Assembly (NCBI GenBank): GCA_905197435.1
Contig: CAJJYX010000022.1
Coordinates: forward strand, 1-26,155
Origin: an uncultured Bacteroides sp.
Lineage (GTDB): Bacteria > Bacteroidota > Bacteroidia > Bacteroidales > Bacteroidaceae
DNA length: 26,155 nt
Reading direction: 5' to 3'
Every line of letters starts with the position of its first letter. Position 1 is the first letter of the stretch. The position numbers were made by a program, and so were the translations under genes. The notes beneath the pieces were generated by a model that saw nothing but the letters and a program-made list of their open reading frames with translations, was not told the DNA's origin and did not search any database. Positions 1 to 8,001 of the stretch are shown one piece after another.

Positions 1-2
1 TC

Positions 3-1217
3 TGGGAAGGCGCAGAGCCTAACAGTGGTCTTGCCCCCGAACGTATCCACATGGACGGCATCTATCCCGAGAAAGACCAGAACGTTGTCACTTCCGGTGG
101 CAGTGGCTTCGGCATTATGGCCATACTTTCAGGTATCGACCGCGGCTACGTCACCCGTGAAGAAGGTCTGGCACGTATGGAAAAGATTGTCTCTTTCCTT
201 GAGAAAGCTGACCGTTTTCATGGAGCCTACCCACATTGGTGGTATGGAGATACCGGTAAAGTGAAACCTTTCGGACAAAAAGACAATGGTGGAGACCTTG
301 TGGAAACAGCCTTCCTGATACAAGGATTACTGGCTGTACACCAGTATTACATCAATGGTTCGCCGGAAGAGCAGGCACTTGCCAAACGCATCGATATCCT
401 CTGGCGCGATGTCGATTGGAATTTCTATCGCCAAGGCGATCAGAATGTACTCTACTGGCATTGGAGTCCCGAATATGGCTGGGCAATGGATTTCCCTGTA
501 CATGGTTATAATGAATGCCTTATCATGTACCTGCTTGCTGCAGCCTCTCCTACGCATGGTGTTCCCGCCGCTGTCTATCATGACGGTTGGGCACAGAACG
601 GTGCCATCGTCGATCCCCATAAAGTAGAAGGCATCGAACTTCATTTGCGCTATCAAGGTTGTGAAGCCGGGCCACTCTTCTGGGCACATTATTCTTTCCT
701 CGGATTGGATCCGACAAACCTGAAAGATGAATATTGTTCCAGCTACTTCGACGAAATGCGCAACCTGACGCTTGTGAACCGTGCTTATTGCATCCGCAAT
801 CCGAAGCACTACAAAGGTTTCGGCCCGGACTGCTGGGGACTGACCGCGAGCTACTCCGTCAACGGATATGCCGCCCACATGCCGGATGAACGGGACGACC
901 AGGGAGTCATCTCCCCTACTGCCGCCCTTTCATCCATTGTCTATACACCGGAGCAGTCGTTGGCTGTGATGCGGCACCTCTACGGAATGGGCGATAAGCT
1001 ATTCGGGCCTTACGGTTTCTACGATGCCTTTAGCGAAACTGATAACTGGTATCCCAAGCGATATCTCGCCATCGACCAAGGCCCGATAGCCGTCATGATA
1101 GAGAACTATCGCACCGGATTGCTATGGAACCTCTTCATGAGCCATCCGGATATACAAAACGGATTGCAGAAACTGGGATTCTCAATAAATAGAAAAGCCG
1201 GAAGCAGTACACAATAG
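3..1217 (+). CDS. GH144-type glycoside hydrolase (endo-beta-1,2-glucanase-like), 5' truncated
   Basis: The reading frame is open from base 3 of the window, so the N-terminus and signal peptide lie to the left; about 404 residues are visible. The protein matches the glycoamylase-like fold family (PF10091), the family that includes GH144 endo-beta-1,2-glucanases. Visible family traits are the early TSGGSGFGIMAI segment, aromatic-rich stretches (HWWYGDTGK, YWHWSPEYGWAM) typical of an (alpha/alpha)6 barrel cleft, GPDCWGLTASY, and the C-terminal signature AIDQGPIAVMIENYRTG. The likely role is endo-cleavage of a beta-glucan such as beta-1,2-glucan in the periplasm or at the surface. The rest of its polysaccharide-utilisation locus may lie upstream. 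The family call is firm. The exact substrate is inferred, since not every PF10091 protein has been shown to act on beta-1,2-glucan. Confidence 0.85.
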   Translation, partial: WEGAEPNSGLAPERIHMDGIYPEKDQNVVTSGGSGFGIMAILSGIDRGYVTREEGLARMEKIVSFLEKADRFHGAYPHWWYGDTGKVKPFGQKDNGGDLVETAFLIQGLLAVHQYYINGSPEEQALAKRIDILWRDVDWNFYRQGDQNVLYWHWSPEYGWAMDFPVHGYNECLIMYLLAAASPTHGVPAAVYHDGWAQNGAIVDPHKVEGIELHLRYQGCEAGPLFWAHYSFLGLDPTNLKDEYCSSYFDEMRNLTLVNRAYCIRNPKHYKGFGPDCWGLTASYSVNGYAAHMPDERDDQGVISPTAALSSIVYTPEQSLAVMRHLYGMGDKLFGPYGFYDAFSETDNWYPKRYLAIDQGPIAVMIENYRTGLLWNLFMSHPDIQNGLQKLGFSINRKAGSSTQ

Positions 1218-1294
1218 TAGTAAATGAGTAGTCCTTGAATTGTTAGAAATCAGGGATATGTATTGGTAGCGAATGTAACGTAATGATTTGTTTT

Positions 1295-1320
1295 TGCGGT
1301 AAAAGTAATGTTTTACCGCA
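1295..1320. repeat. Perfect 10-bp inverted repeat, possible operator or terminator
   Basis: TGCGGTAAAA and TTTTACCGCA form exact 10-base arms around the six-base loop GTAATG. It lies 77 bases after the GH144 stop and 9 bases before the -7 box of the next gene. The loop sits where the -33 element should be. It could be an operator for the downstream gene or a terminator hairpin for the upstream one; the nearest T-run (CTTTTT) starts only five bases after the stem. Confidence 0.7.
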
Positions 1321-1329
1321 GAAACTTTT

Positions 1330-1337
1330 TATCTTTG
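1330..1337 (+). promoter_or_regulatory. Bacteroides -7 promoter box for the phosphoesterase gene
   Basis: TATCTTTG fits the Bacteroides TAnnTTTG -7 consensus exactly. Nineteen bases upstream the -33 position reads AATG, a poor match to TTTG. The start codon lies 30 bases downstream of the box, giving a short leader. The weak -33 element inside an inverted repeat suggests the promoter may be regulated. Confidence 0.6.
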
Positions 1338-1367
1338 GGGGAACACTTACTAATACCCCCAAAAATC

Positions 1368-3266
1368 ATGAAAAGATTTTTATTGGCTATCTGCGTGATA
1401 GCGTTGTCTGTCCTCTCCTACGGGCAAGGCATCAACCAACGAGCCTTCACTTTCGCCTGGCTCAGCGATGTACACCTCAATTCCTTCGCTTATGCCGAGG
1501 ACGACCTCCGGCAATCCATCGAGGACATCAATGCCAATCCTGCCGTGGACTTTGCGATTCTAAGCGGAGACGTCACGGAGTTCGGAGACACCAAAGAGTT
1601 CCTGCTGCTGCAGGAGATTCTGAAAAACTTCCGGAAACCTTATCTGCTGCTGCCGGGCAACCACGACGTGAACTGGAGCGAAAACGGCTGTACCATGTTC
1701 AACAAGATTTTCAAAGCATCCCACTTCTGCTACGACTGGCAGGGAGTACGCTTCATCGGCTGTGGCGCCGGTCCGAGCCTGCGTATGGGACCTCCCCACA
1801 TCCCGCGCGAGGAAATACTCTGGCTGGACTCCATTGTACGCGCCACACCCCGGGAGCAACCGATTATCTTCGTCAACCACTTCCCGCTGAACCAAGACCT
1901 GAGCAACTGGTACGAAGTGACGGACATCCTCAAAACGCGCAACGTACTGGTGGCGCTTGCCGGACACCTGCACGTCAACCGCGCCTATGATGCCGAGGGC
2001 ATTCCGGCGGTCATCGGGCGCTCCTCCCTGCGGAGGAAAGACCCGATAGGCGGCTATAACCTCGTCACTGTCGGCAAAGATTCCATCACCTTCTGCGAAC
2101 GCATCATCAAAACGGAAACCCGCCCCGCATGGAATGTTGTCCGCCTGCATGCGGCAACCGTCGCCTCACCGGGCATTGCGGGCGAAAAGAAAGATACCGT
2201 TTACTTCCGCCCGGATTTCAGCATCAACAACACTTATCCTGCCGTCCGTGAAGTGTGGCAACAGAAAGATGTGACCGACGTTGCCTCACAAGGAAGCATT
2301 GACGGAGAACTGTATATCTATACCAATACGGCAGGCATGGTCCATGCCTTGAATGCCCGCAACGGAGAAACGGTATGGACTTATGCCACCGGGAACAAGG
2401 TATTCTCGGCTCCCTTCATCACTTCCCGACTGGTGGTTGTCACTTCCTGCGACGGGTTTGTCTATGCACTGGACAAAAAGGATGGCTCCGTCCGCTGGAG
2501 ATATGACACGGGCTACCCCATTGTTGCCTGCCCGGCAGTGGCCGGCGGCAATGTCTACGTGGGCAGCAGCAACGGAAAATTCTACTCCATCCGCCTCGCC
2601 GACGGCACGCCCGACTGGATTGCCGACGGACTGGACGGCTACATCGAGTCCCGCCCTGCCATAGACGGCAGACGTGCTTATATCGGAACCTGGGGAGCCA
2701 TGTTCTATGCCATCGACCGGAGAACCGGAGAAAAGGTATGGAAATTCGACACCGGACGCGGAAGGTACTTCTCTCCGGGAGCCTGCTGGCCGGTAGTGCT
2801 GCCCTACCGGAAGGACGGGAAGTCATCGGAGCAGGTCATCGTACTCAGTTCCGACTACTTCGTACGCGCCTTCAACCCCGAAGACGGGAAAATCCTCTGG
2901 GCATCGGACGAAGCGAAAGGACGCGAATCACTCGGCTTCTCCCCGGACGGAAAGACAATGTACATAAAAGGCATCAAGAACAACATTACGGCAGTCGATG
3001 TTTCAAAAGGAAGCTACACTCCGCTTTGGAATACACTGATGCCGTATGAAAGCAATTTCATCCCCACCCGCATGGAAACCACGGAAGAATATGTGTTCAT
3101 CCCCACCGAATTCGGGGTGGTCCATGCCGTGCGGACAGACGGAAGCGGAATAGCCTGGAGCCATAAGGTATCCCATTCGGCAGTCACCTCACTGAAAAAT
3201 GCAGGTGACCACCGCCTCATCGTCATGACAATGGACGGGACAGTCACCTGCCTGGCATATCCATAA
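1368..3266 (+). CDS. Secreted calcineurin-like phosphoesterase fused to a PQQ-like beta-propeller
   Basis: This 632-residue protein begins with a signal peptide (MKRFLLAICVIALSVLSYGQ), which is why the ATG at 1368 is preferred over an in-frame start 60 bases earlier. Residues about 27-245 are a metallophosphoesterase domain with the full metal-binding set: SDVH (D34, H36), GDV (D68), GNHD (N98, H99), NHF (H171) and GHLH (H200, H202). From about residue 305 to the end are PQQ-type blades with repeated patterns such as VHALNARNGETVWTY, VYALDKKDGSVRWRY and FYAIDRRTGEKVWKF. The likely place is the periplasm or outer-membrane surface. The phosphoester substrate cannot be named; the propeller probably binds a ligand or partner. 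Its stop is only 13 bases from the stop of the convergent barrel gene. Confidence 0.88.
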   Translation: MKRFLLAICVIALSVLSYGQGINQRAFTFAWLSDVHLNSFAYAEDDLRQSIEDINANPAVDFAILSGDVTEFGDTKEFLLLQEILKNFRKPYLLLPGNHDVNWSENGCTMFNKIFKASHFCYDWQGVRFIGCGAGPSLRMGPPHIPREEILWLDSIVRATPREQPIIFVNHFPLNQDLSNWYEVTDILKTRNVLVALAGHLHVNRAYDAEGIPAVIGRSSLRRKDPIGGYNLVTVGKDSITFCERIIKTETRPAWNVVRLHAATVASPGIAGEKKDTVYFRPDFSINNTYPAVREVWQQKDVTDVASQGSIDGELYIYTNTAGMVHALNARNGETVWTYATGNKVFSAPFITSRLVVVTSCDGFVYALDKKDGSVRWRYDTGYPIVACPAVAGGNVYVGSSNGKFYSIRLADGTPDWIADGLDGYIESRPAIDGRRAYIGTWGAMFYAIDRRTGEKVWKFDTGRGRYFSPGACWPVVLPYRKDGKSSEQVIVLSSDYFVRAFNPEDGKILWASDEAKGRESLGFSPDGKTMYIKGIKNNITAVDVSKGSYTPLWNTLMPYESNFIPTRMETTEEYVFIPTEFGVVHAVRTDGSGIAWSHKVSHSAVTSLKNAGDHRLIVMTMDGTVTCLAYP

Positions 3267-3279
3267 ATGTATTTGCAGC

Positions 3280-5811
3280 TTATTCACCGCCGCCAACGGA
3301 GTCACCGCCGCCGCTCTTCACATCGTCATTGCTGATGGTACGTGCAGCTTTCTTCACGCTTGCCTTCAGCTCACCGATGCGGTAGCTGACACTTACGCCG
3401 AAGCGTTGGCGGCTGTACTTATAGTTGCTTTCGCGTACAAAGCCGCTGCCTTCGGTGGTGGAACTCTGGTTCATATACTTCTTGAAGAAATTGCTGGCAA
3501 AGGCAGACAAGGTGAGGCGCTTATTCAAGAACGACTTGTTGACACTCACGCCATAATCGAAGAAGCTGCTTCCCTTGCCTTGCAGCATAATCCACGGTGT
3601 CTGTCCGAAGACGTTCATACTGATGCGCCAGTCATGGGGCAGCGTGTGCTGCGCACCGCCGTAGGCAAAGAGGCTCCAGCCGTCGTTGCGCATGCCTTCA
3701 CCGCCCTCCAGATAAGAGTAATTACCGCTCATGTTCATGTAGATGCGTGTACGGGAAGTGGCGTTCCAGTTGACGTAGCCGTTCACACTGGCATAACGGG
3801 TCTTGCCGATATTGGCATAGGTAGAATAGAGCACATCCTTGCCCGTGGGGTTCTTCAATCCCTCGATCTCCGTGTCGGGCATGAGCCTCGTCACATTCTC
3901 AATGCTGTTGTTGGTGAACGAGTAGCGTGCCGAGATATTGACGTTGAACTTCTGTGTGAAGTTACTGTAGCTCAGGTTGAAAGCATGGCTCTTCTCACTG
4001 TCCAGCTCCGGATTACCCCGGCTGATGTAGGACGGGTCGGCATCGTTCAGATACGGATTCAGCGCCCAGATTCCCGGACGGTAAATACGCATGTTGTACC
4101 CCAGGCGCAGGTTGGACATATCCGTCAGCTTATAGCCGATGGAGGCGGACGGCACTACGTCGTCAAAGTTCTTTGTGAAGTCCTCGCCGCGGCCCACCAG
4201 ATACTTCACATCCTGGATGGTATGCTCGTAGCGCAATCCCAAACGGCCCGAAATCCTCTTCACCTTCAGCCCGTATCCCAGATAGGCGGCGATTATATCG
4301 TTCAGATGCTTGTAGTGCGAGCTCTGCTCCTTGTTGTATTCATATTTCCCGGTATCGTCCGCGTCAAAACGGTCGTTTTCCGAAGAGTTGTTGCGCAGGA
4401 TGTACTTGGCACCTGCCTCCAGTGTATGCAGCTTGCCGATGGGCGTGGTGTAATCTGCCTGGAACGTATGCTCGGTGGTATTCTGCTCACCGTCATTATG
4501 CAGGTTCTTCAAGCGTTTCAGATAATCAGCCCAATCAGGGTTATAGCCATTGTCTATTTCATACTCCGTATAAGCATCCGACGTTTGCGGACGGGTGTTT
4601 ATCTTGTAGGAGAATGTCAGCATGCGGTCCTTCACCTTGAACAGGCGCTGGTAGTCGATACCTCCGTCGATGGAATACCAGGAGGACTTGCCGCGATTGA
4701 AGGCCGAGTAGCTGTAAATGGGAACAGCGCTTATGTTCTCCGGGGAAGTGGCGTTGTAGTCCGTAGAGCCGTCGCTCTTGTTTCCGCCGCCCCAAAGTCC
4801 GAAAGACATGGTGACCAGGCGCAACGTGTCTATCTCATAGCTGGCCTCCATGCTGCCCGACTGGAAAGAGCCGTGCCCCTTGCTGCTGCCGTCGTAGTCC
4901 AGATTGGACGAATTCTCCGTGACGGCTTCCGGGGTCACGCGCTGGCTGCCGCTATTGTAGTTGTGGGGCTGGTCGTTATAGTTGTAGTTATAACGGGCGC
5001 TGACGGTCAGCTTTCCGCTTTTTATCGTACCGAACGCGCCACCGCCTGCACCGCGGTTGCTGACGTTGGCACTGAACGTTGCCGTATAGCCTTCGAGCCC
5101 GCTGCCCACGGTGACGATGTTCAGAATGCCGCCCACACCTTCGGCGTCATACTTGGGACCGGGGTTGGTAATCACCTCGATATGCTTGATGCTGTTTGCA
5201 GGCATGCTCTTCAGCACCTCCGTCGGATTGTTGCTCATCATGTTGTTGGGCTTGCCGTTGACGTACACCTTGAAGCTGCTGCTCCCGTTCACCTGGATAT
5301 TGTCCTCGCCGTCCACCGTCACCAACGGCACCTTGCGGAGCATCTCCAACACGGAGTTCGACTGGGCATCAGGGTCATCCTGCACATTATACTCAATCTT
5401 GTCGATATCTGCCTTCACCAGAGGCTTTTGGGCAATAATCTCTACCTGCCCCAGCTCGTTGGAGGCATCCACGATATAGAGCGTGCCGAAGTCCACCAGT
5501 TTTTCTCCTGCCTTCACCGTGAAATCCTTCACGATAGGGGCACGTCCCACGGAAGTGACGGTCATCACGAAGCTGCCCGTACCGGGCACTTTCTCCTTGA
5601 ACTGTCCTTTCATGTCCGTTACCAGCATTTTCAGCGCCTTTGCAGGAGCTTCTTTCTTCACGATTTTAATGGTGGCATAAGGCTCACCTTCCAGGGTAAG
5701 CGAGTCGAGCAAAATTCCTTTAACCTGAAAAGAAGTGTTTGCCGTGTTTTGCGCTGCAGCCAGTACGGGTATCAGCAGCATGCACAGCAGCATTGTTTGT
5801 TTGATTCTCAT
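3280..5811 (-). CDS. TonB-receptor-like outer-membrane beta-barrel protein (OMP_b-brl_3 type)
   Basis: 843 residues. A signal peptide (MRIKQTMLLCMLLIPVLAAA) is followed by a carboxypeptidase-regulatory-like beta domain (about 28-115), a plug-like region (about 125-235, with VYVNGKPNNMMSNNPTEVLK and EVITNPGPKYDAEGVGGIL), then a long C-terminal part rich in alternating aromatic beta strands. This is the architecture of the Bacteroidetes outer-membrane beta-barrel family related to TonB-dependent receptors, but it lacks SusC-specific features and has no SusD partner next to it. The C-terminus ends in a glycine-rich tail (GGGDSVGGGE) instead of a terminal aromatic strand. The cargo is unknown. 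A -7 promoter box lies just upstream, so it is probably transcribed on its own although it follows the mgtC-like gene on the same strand. Confidence 0.85.
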   Translation of the reverse strand: MRIKQTMLLCMLLIPVLAAAQNTANTSFQVKGILLDSLTLEGEPYATIKIVKKEAPAKALKMLVTDMKGQFKEKVPGTGSFVMTVTSVGRAPIVKDFTVKAGEKLVDFGTLYIVDASNELGQVEIIAQKPLVKADIDKIEYNVQDDPDAQSNSVLEMLRKVPLVTVDGEDNIQVNGSSSFKVYVNGKPNNMMSNNPTEVLKSMPANSIKHIEVITNPGPKYDAEGVGGILNIVTVGSGLEGYTATFSANVSNRGAGGGAFGTIKSGKLTVSARYNYNYNDQPHNYNSGSQRVTPEAVTENSSNLDYDGSSKGHGSFQSGSMEASYEIDTLRLVTMSFGLWGGGNKSDGSTDYNATSPENISAVPIYSYSAFNRGKSSWYSIDGGIDYQRLFKVKDRMLTFSYKINTRPQTSDAYTEYEIDNGYNPDWADYLKRLKNLHNDGEQNTTEHTFQADYTTPIGKLHTLEAGAKYILRNNSSENDRFDADDTGKYEYNKEQSSHYKHLNDIIAAYLGYGLKVKRISGRLGLRYEHTIQDVKYLVGRGEDFTKNFDDVVPSASIGYKLTDMSNLRLGYNMRIYRPGIWALNPYLNDADPSYISRGNPELDSEKSHAFNLSYSNFTQKFNVNISARYSFTNNSIENVTRLMPDTEIEGLKNPTGKDVLYSTYANIGKTRYASVNGYVNWNATSRTRIYMNMSGNYSYLEGGEGMRNDGWSLFAYGGAQHTLPHDWRISMNVFGQTPWIMLQGKGSSFFDYGVSVNKSFLNKRLTLSAFASNFFKKYMNQSSTTEGSGFVRESNYKYSRQRFGVSVSYRIGELKASVKKAARTISNDDVKSGGGDSVGGGE

Positions 5812-5831
5812 TGCGTTTTCTATGTTTCCGG

Positions 5832-5839
5832 CAAAAGTA
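5832..5839 (-). promoter_or_regulatory. Bacteroides -7 promoter box for the outer-membrane barrel gene
   Basis: On the minus strand this reads TACTTTTG, an exact TAnnTTTG match, 20 bases before the start codon at 5811. No good -33 TTTG is present at the usual spacing. Confidence 0.5.
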
Positions 5840-5896
5840 GCCCATTTCCACGCATTTACGAGACTTCCGTAGTTAAAAAAGCAAAAAGACAGCGAT

Positions 5897-7192
5897 TTAG
5901 AGGAAATAGAAGAAAAGTAACAGACAGGTGTTTACTGCAATGACACAGCCGAATCCCCCCAATATCCACGGGCGCAAGGGGCTTTTCCCGCCGGCAAAGA
6001 ATAACGCATAACACATGTTTACCGCTATATTGCTGACAATAGCCTGCATGCTGCAAGCCGTAATCACCAGCACCGCCACGCTGCCCGTTCCTTGAAGCAG
6101 GTTCAGGATGAAAGGAGTGATGTCACTGAAACCCGAGATGAAAGAGAGCAGGTTCAGCCCGCCCGTACCGGCATACACCAGTGTATAATGGGTGAGGATG
6201 GTGAACACGACAAACAGCATGGCAAAAATCAGCGCCACCTTGAACTCCAGCGGGTTACTGCTGTCCTCGTCCTCCGTGGTCCGCGTGCCGTCGTCCACCC
6301 GTTTCCGCTTGGAATGCAGATACCATGCCACAGCAGCAGCCACCACCGACATAATCAGCAGATAAGGGTAGATAGCCAGCAGCGTCTCCCGGCTGAAAAT
6401 GCCTACCAATATCAAGAAACGGAGGAACATCATGCTGACAGCCAGCAACATGGCCGCCACATATTCGGGGGCGTCCTGTGCAGAAGCCTTGCGGCTCTTC
6501 CGCGCCAGTACGGAAATAGTGGCCGTACTGCTGTACAAGCCTCCTATGACGCCCGAAACCAGGATGCCCGACTCATGGAAGACGTAGCGCTTCAGCAGGT
6601 AGGAAAGATAGGAAATGCCCGATACGACCACCGTGGCCAGCCAAATGCTGTAGGGTGTCAGGTTGACGCCGGGAATCAGGTTCTCATCGGGCAGCATCGG
6701 AAGGATGATGCCGCTGATGGCAAGGAACTTGGCAAGCGTAATCATCTCGTCGTTCTTCATGCGCTGGGCCAGCTCCGTAAAGGTGTGCTTCAACTCGGTG
6801 AAGAGCAGGACGGTGACTATGACCATGACGTAGAACCACGACGGCTGTGTGGCAACAATGGGAGCGATGCAGTACGTGATGAGTGCGATGATGATGGTAG
6901 TCACTCCGAAAACATGGTACTGCGACTGCTTCACGTAATAGTTCAGCCCGAGCAGCAATCCCAGAATGGCTCCTCCCCCCATGAACAGACGATAGTCCGT
7001 AGGGTCGAGGATATAGAGCAGATAACCCAGAATGCCTATAAAGGTGAAAGTGCGGTCGGTACCGAAAAGCGTGGTCTCCCCTTCGCGCTTCAAGCTGATT
7101 TTACGCTGTGAAAGCCCGATGAGTAAAGAGAATACTGTGACCAGAAGGAAGGTGACCAGCTCTCTTGGCAGGTAGTCGTAAAGTTTCTCCAT
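5897..7192 (-). CDS. MgtC/SapB-family integral membrane protein with DUF4010 domain
   Basis: 431 residues with about ten to twelve hydrophobic segments. The N-terminal third has the MgtC/SapB pattern (LLIGLSQRK, then ETTLFGTDRTFTFIGILGYL), and the remainder matches DUF4010 (GVIGGLYSSTATISVLARKSR, SGFSDITPFILNLL). The protein sits in the inner membrane. MgtC relatives are linked to Mg2+ limitation and to control of ATP synthase in enteric pathogens, but the longer DUF4010 proteins have no settled function. The start at 7192 lies 34 bases after the CYTH stop, and these two genes plus a 44-residue membrane protein form one operon. Transport of a small ion or metabolite is possible, but nothing in the sequence proves it. 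Confidence 0.85.
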   Translation of the reverse strand: MEKLYDYLPRELVTFLLVTVFSLLIGLSQRKISLKREGETTLFGTDRTFTFIGILGYLLYILDPTDYRLFMGGGAILGLLLGLNYYVKQSQYHVFGVTTIIIALITYCIAPIVATQPSWFYVMVIVTVLLFTELKHTFTELAQRMKNDEMITLAKFLAISGIILPMLPDENLIPGVNLTPYSIWLATVVVSGISYLSYLLKRYVFHESGILVSGVIGGLYSSTATISVLARKSRKASAQDAPEYVAAMLLAVSMMFLRFLILVGIFSRETLLAIYPYLLIMSVVAAAVAWYLHSKRKRVDDGTRTTEDEDSSNPLEFKVALIFAMLFVVFTILTHYTLVYAGTGGLNLLSFISGFSDITPFILNLLQGTGSVAVLVITACSMQAIVSNIAVNMCYALFFAGGKSPLRPWILGGFGCVIAVNTCLLLFFYFL

Positions 7193-7226
7193 GGCGATTA
7201 AACAAGCACGGCGTACAATTGGTTTG

Positions 7227-7694
7227 CTACCATGTGGTGAAAGGATGCTTCATCAGTTGCGAGTTATAGTAGCGGACATCTCCCGTCACCTCCCGCCCGA
7301 TGAAAGCGGGTTTCACGAAAGGCTCGTCTTCCGAGGAGAGTTCCACCTCGGCCACGGTCAGCCCTTCGTTCTCGCCATAGAACTCGTCCACCTCAAAAAC
7401 ATGCTGTCCGCTACGCACCAGATAGCGGGTCTTGTCGATGATGCCGGGTTCGCACAGTTTCAGCAGGTCCCTGGCTTCGTCCAGAGGAATCTCCTTTTCC
7501 CACTCGTAGCGGCTGATACCCGACTTGTCGGATGCGCCCTTGATGGTGAGATATCCCCGTTCGTCGCGGATACGCACCCGCACCGTCCGTCCACGGGCAC
7601 TGCTGATGTATCCCTGCACGATGCGGCTGTGTGCATATGCTTGTGACTTGTATTCTCCCGTCACGAGGAATTTTCGTTCTATCTCCTGCGGCAT
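7227..7694 (-). CDS. CYTH-domain protein (triphosphate tunnel metalloenzyme family)
   Basis: 155 residues starting at MPQEIERKFLV. The frame extends 22 codons upstream, but that extension overlaps the neighbouring small gene and lacks family similarity. The N-terminal EIERK signature (residues 4-8) defines the CYTH fold. Other tunnel residues appear in RVRIRDERGYLTIKG (39-53), YEWEKEI (63-69), KTRYLV, FEVDEF (100-105) and AEVEL (115-119). Members hydrolyse inorganic triphosphate or other triphosphorylated substrates in the cytosol using Mg2+ or Mn2+. The short single-domain form, without a CHAD domain, is usually annotated as CYTH domain-containing or adenylate-cyclase-like. It lies between the 44-residue membrane protein (19-base gap) and the MgtC-like gene (34-base gap), so they are co-transcribed. 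The substrate here is not known. Confidence 0.92.
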   Translation of the reverse strand: MPQEIERKFLVTGEYKSQAYAHSRIVQGYISSARGRTVRVRIRDERGYLTIKGASDKSGISRYEWEKEIPLDEARDLLKLCEPGIIDKTRYLVRSGQHVFEVDEFYGENEGLTVAEVELSSEDEPFVKPAFIGREVTGDVRYYNSQLMKHPFTTW

Positions 7695-7713
7695 GTCGTT
7701 TCCGGTGGTTTTA

Positions 7714-7848
7714 TCAGCCCCAGTAAGAATAGGCCACAAACATGGCGATGACCAGTACAATGGCTATAACGCCCATCGTCATCATCACTTTCTTGGCCTG
7801 CTGCTCTTCCCTCTGGCTGTGCATTGCTTTCTTTTTACTTTTTCCCAT
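7714..7848 (-). CDS. 44-residue single-span membrane protein, first gene of the CYTH-MgtC operon
   Basis: The frame encodes 44 residues: a basic N-terminus (MGKSKKKAMHSQREEQQAKK), one hydrophobic span (about residues 21-40, VMMTMGVIAIVLVIAMFVAY) and the end SYWG. The composition is that of a real small inner-membrane protein with its N-terminus inside. A strong promoter (-33 TTTG, 20 bases, TTACTTTG) lies 34-65 bases upstream of the start, and the CYTH start follows 19 bases after the stop. No function is recognised. Its position in an operon with an MgtC-type protein invites comparison with MgtR, the small membrane peptide that binds Salmonella MgtC, but there is no sequence evidence for homology. 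Confidence 0.75.
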   Translation of the reverse strand: MGKSKKKAMHSQREEQQAKKVMMTMGVIAIVLVIAMFVAYSYWG

Positions 7849-7881
7849 GATGTGTTTTATAGTTTAAAGTTCAACGATGAA

Positions 7882-7913
7882 CAAAGTAAAAGCAAATTCG
7901 GGAAGTATGCAAA
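7882..7913 (-). promoter_or_regulatory. Promoter of the small protein-CYTH-MgtC operon
   Basis: On the minus strand TTTG (7910-7913) is followed by 20 bases and then TTACTTTG (7882-7889). This matches the Bacteroides -33/-7 pattern with one mismatch (TT for TA). The 44-residue gene starts 34 bases downstream. Confidence 0.7.
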
Positions 7914-8001
7914 TGAAAGGGAAAGAATTTTCCACAATTCTTGCCGTCACCCCCTGCGTCATCATGTTCTTCCCGATGAAGAGCTTCACGATGCCTGCCG
8001 T

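Noticed and set aside
3406..5943. An 845-codon open frame on the plus strand opposite the outer-membrane barrel gene
   Set aside because: It is a mirror frame of a real gene whose minus-strand protein has a signal peptide, plug and barrel. The plus-strand translation is low-complexity in V, A, H and R and matches no family.
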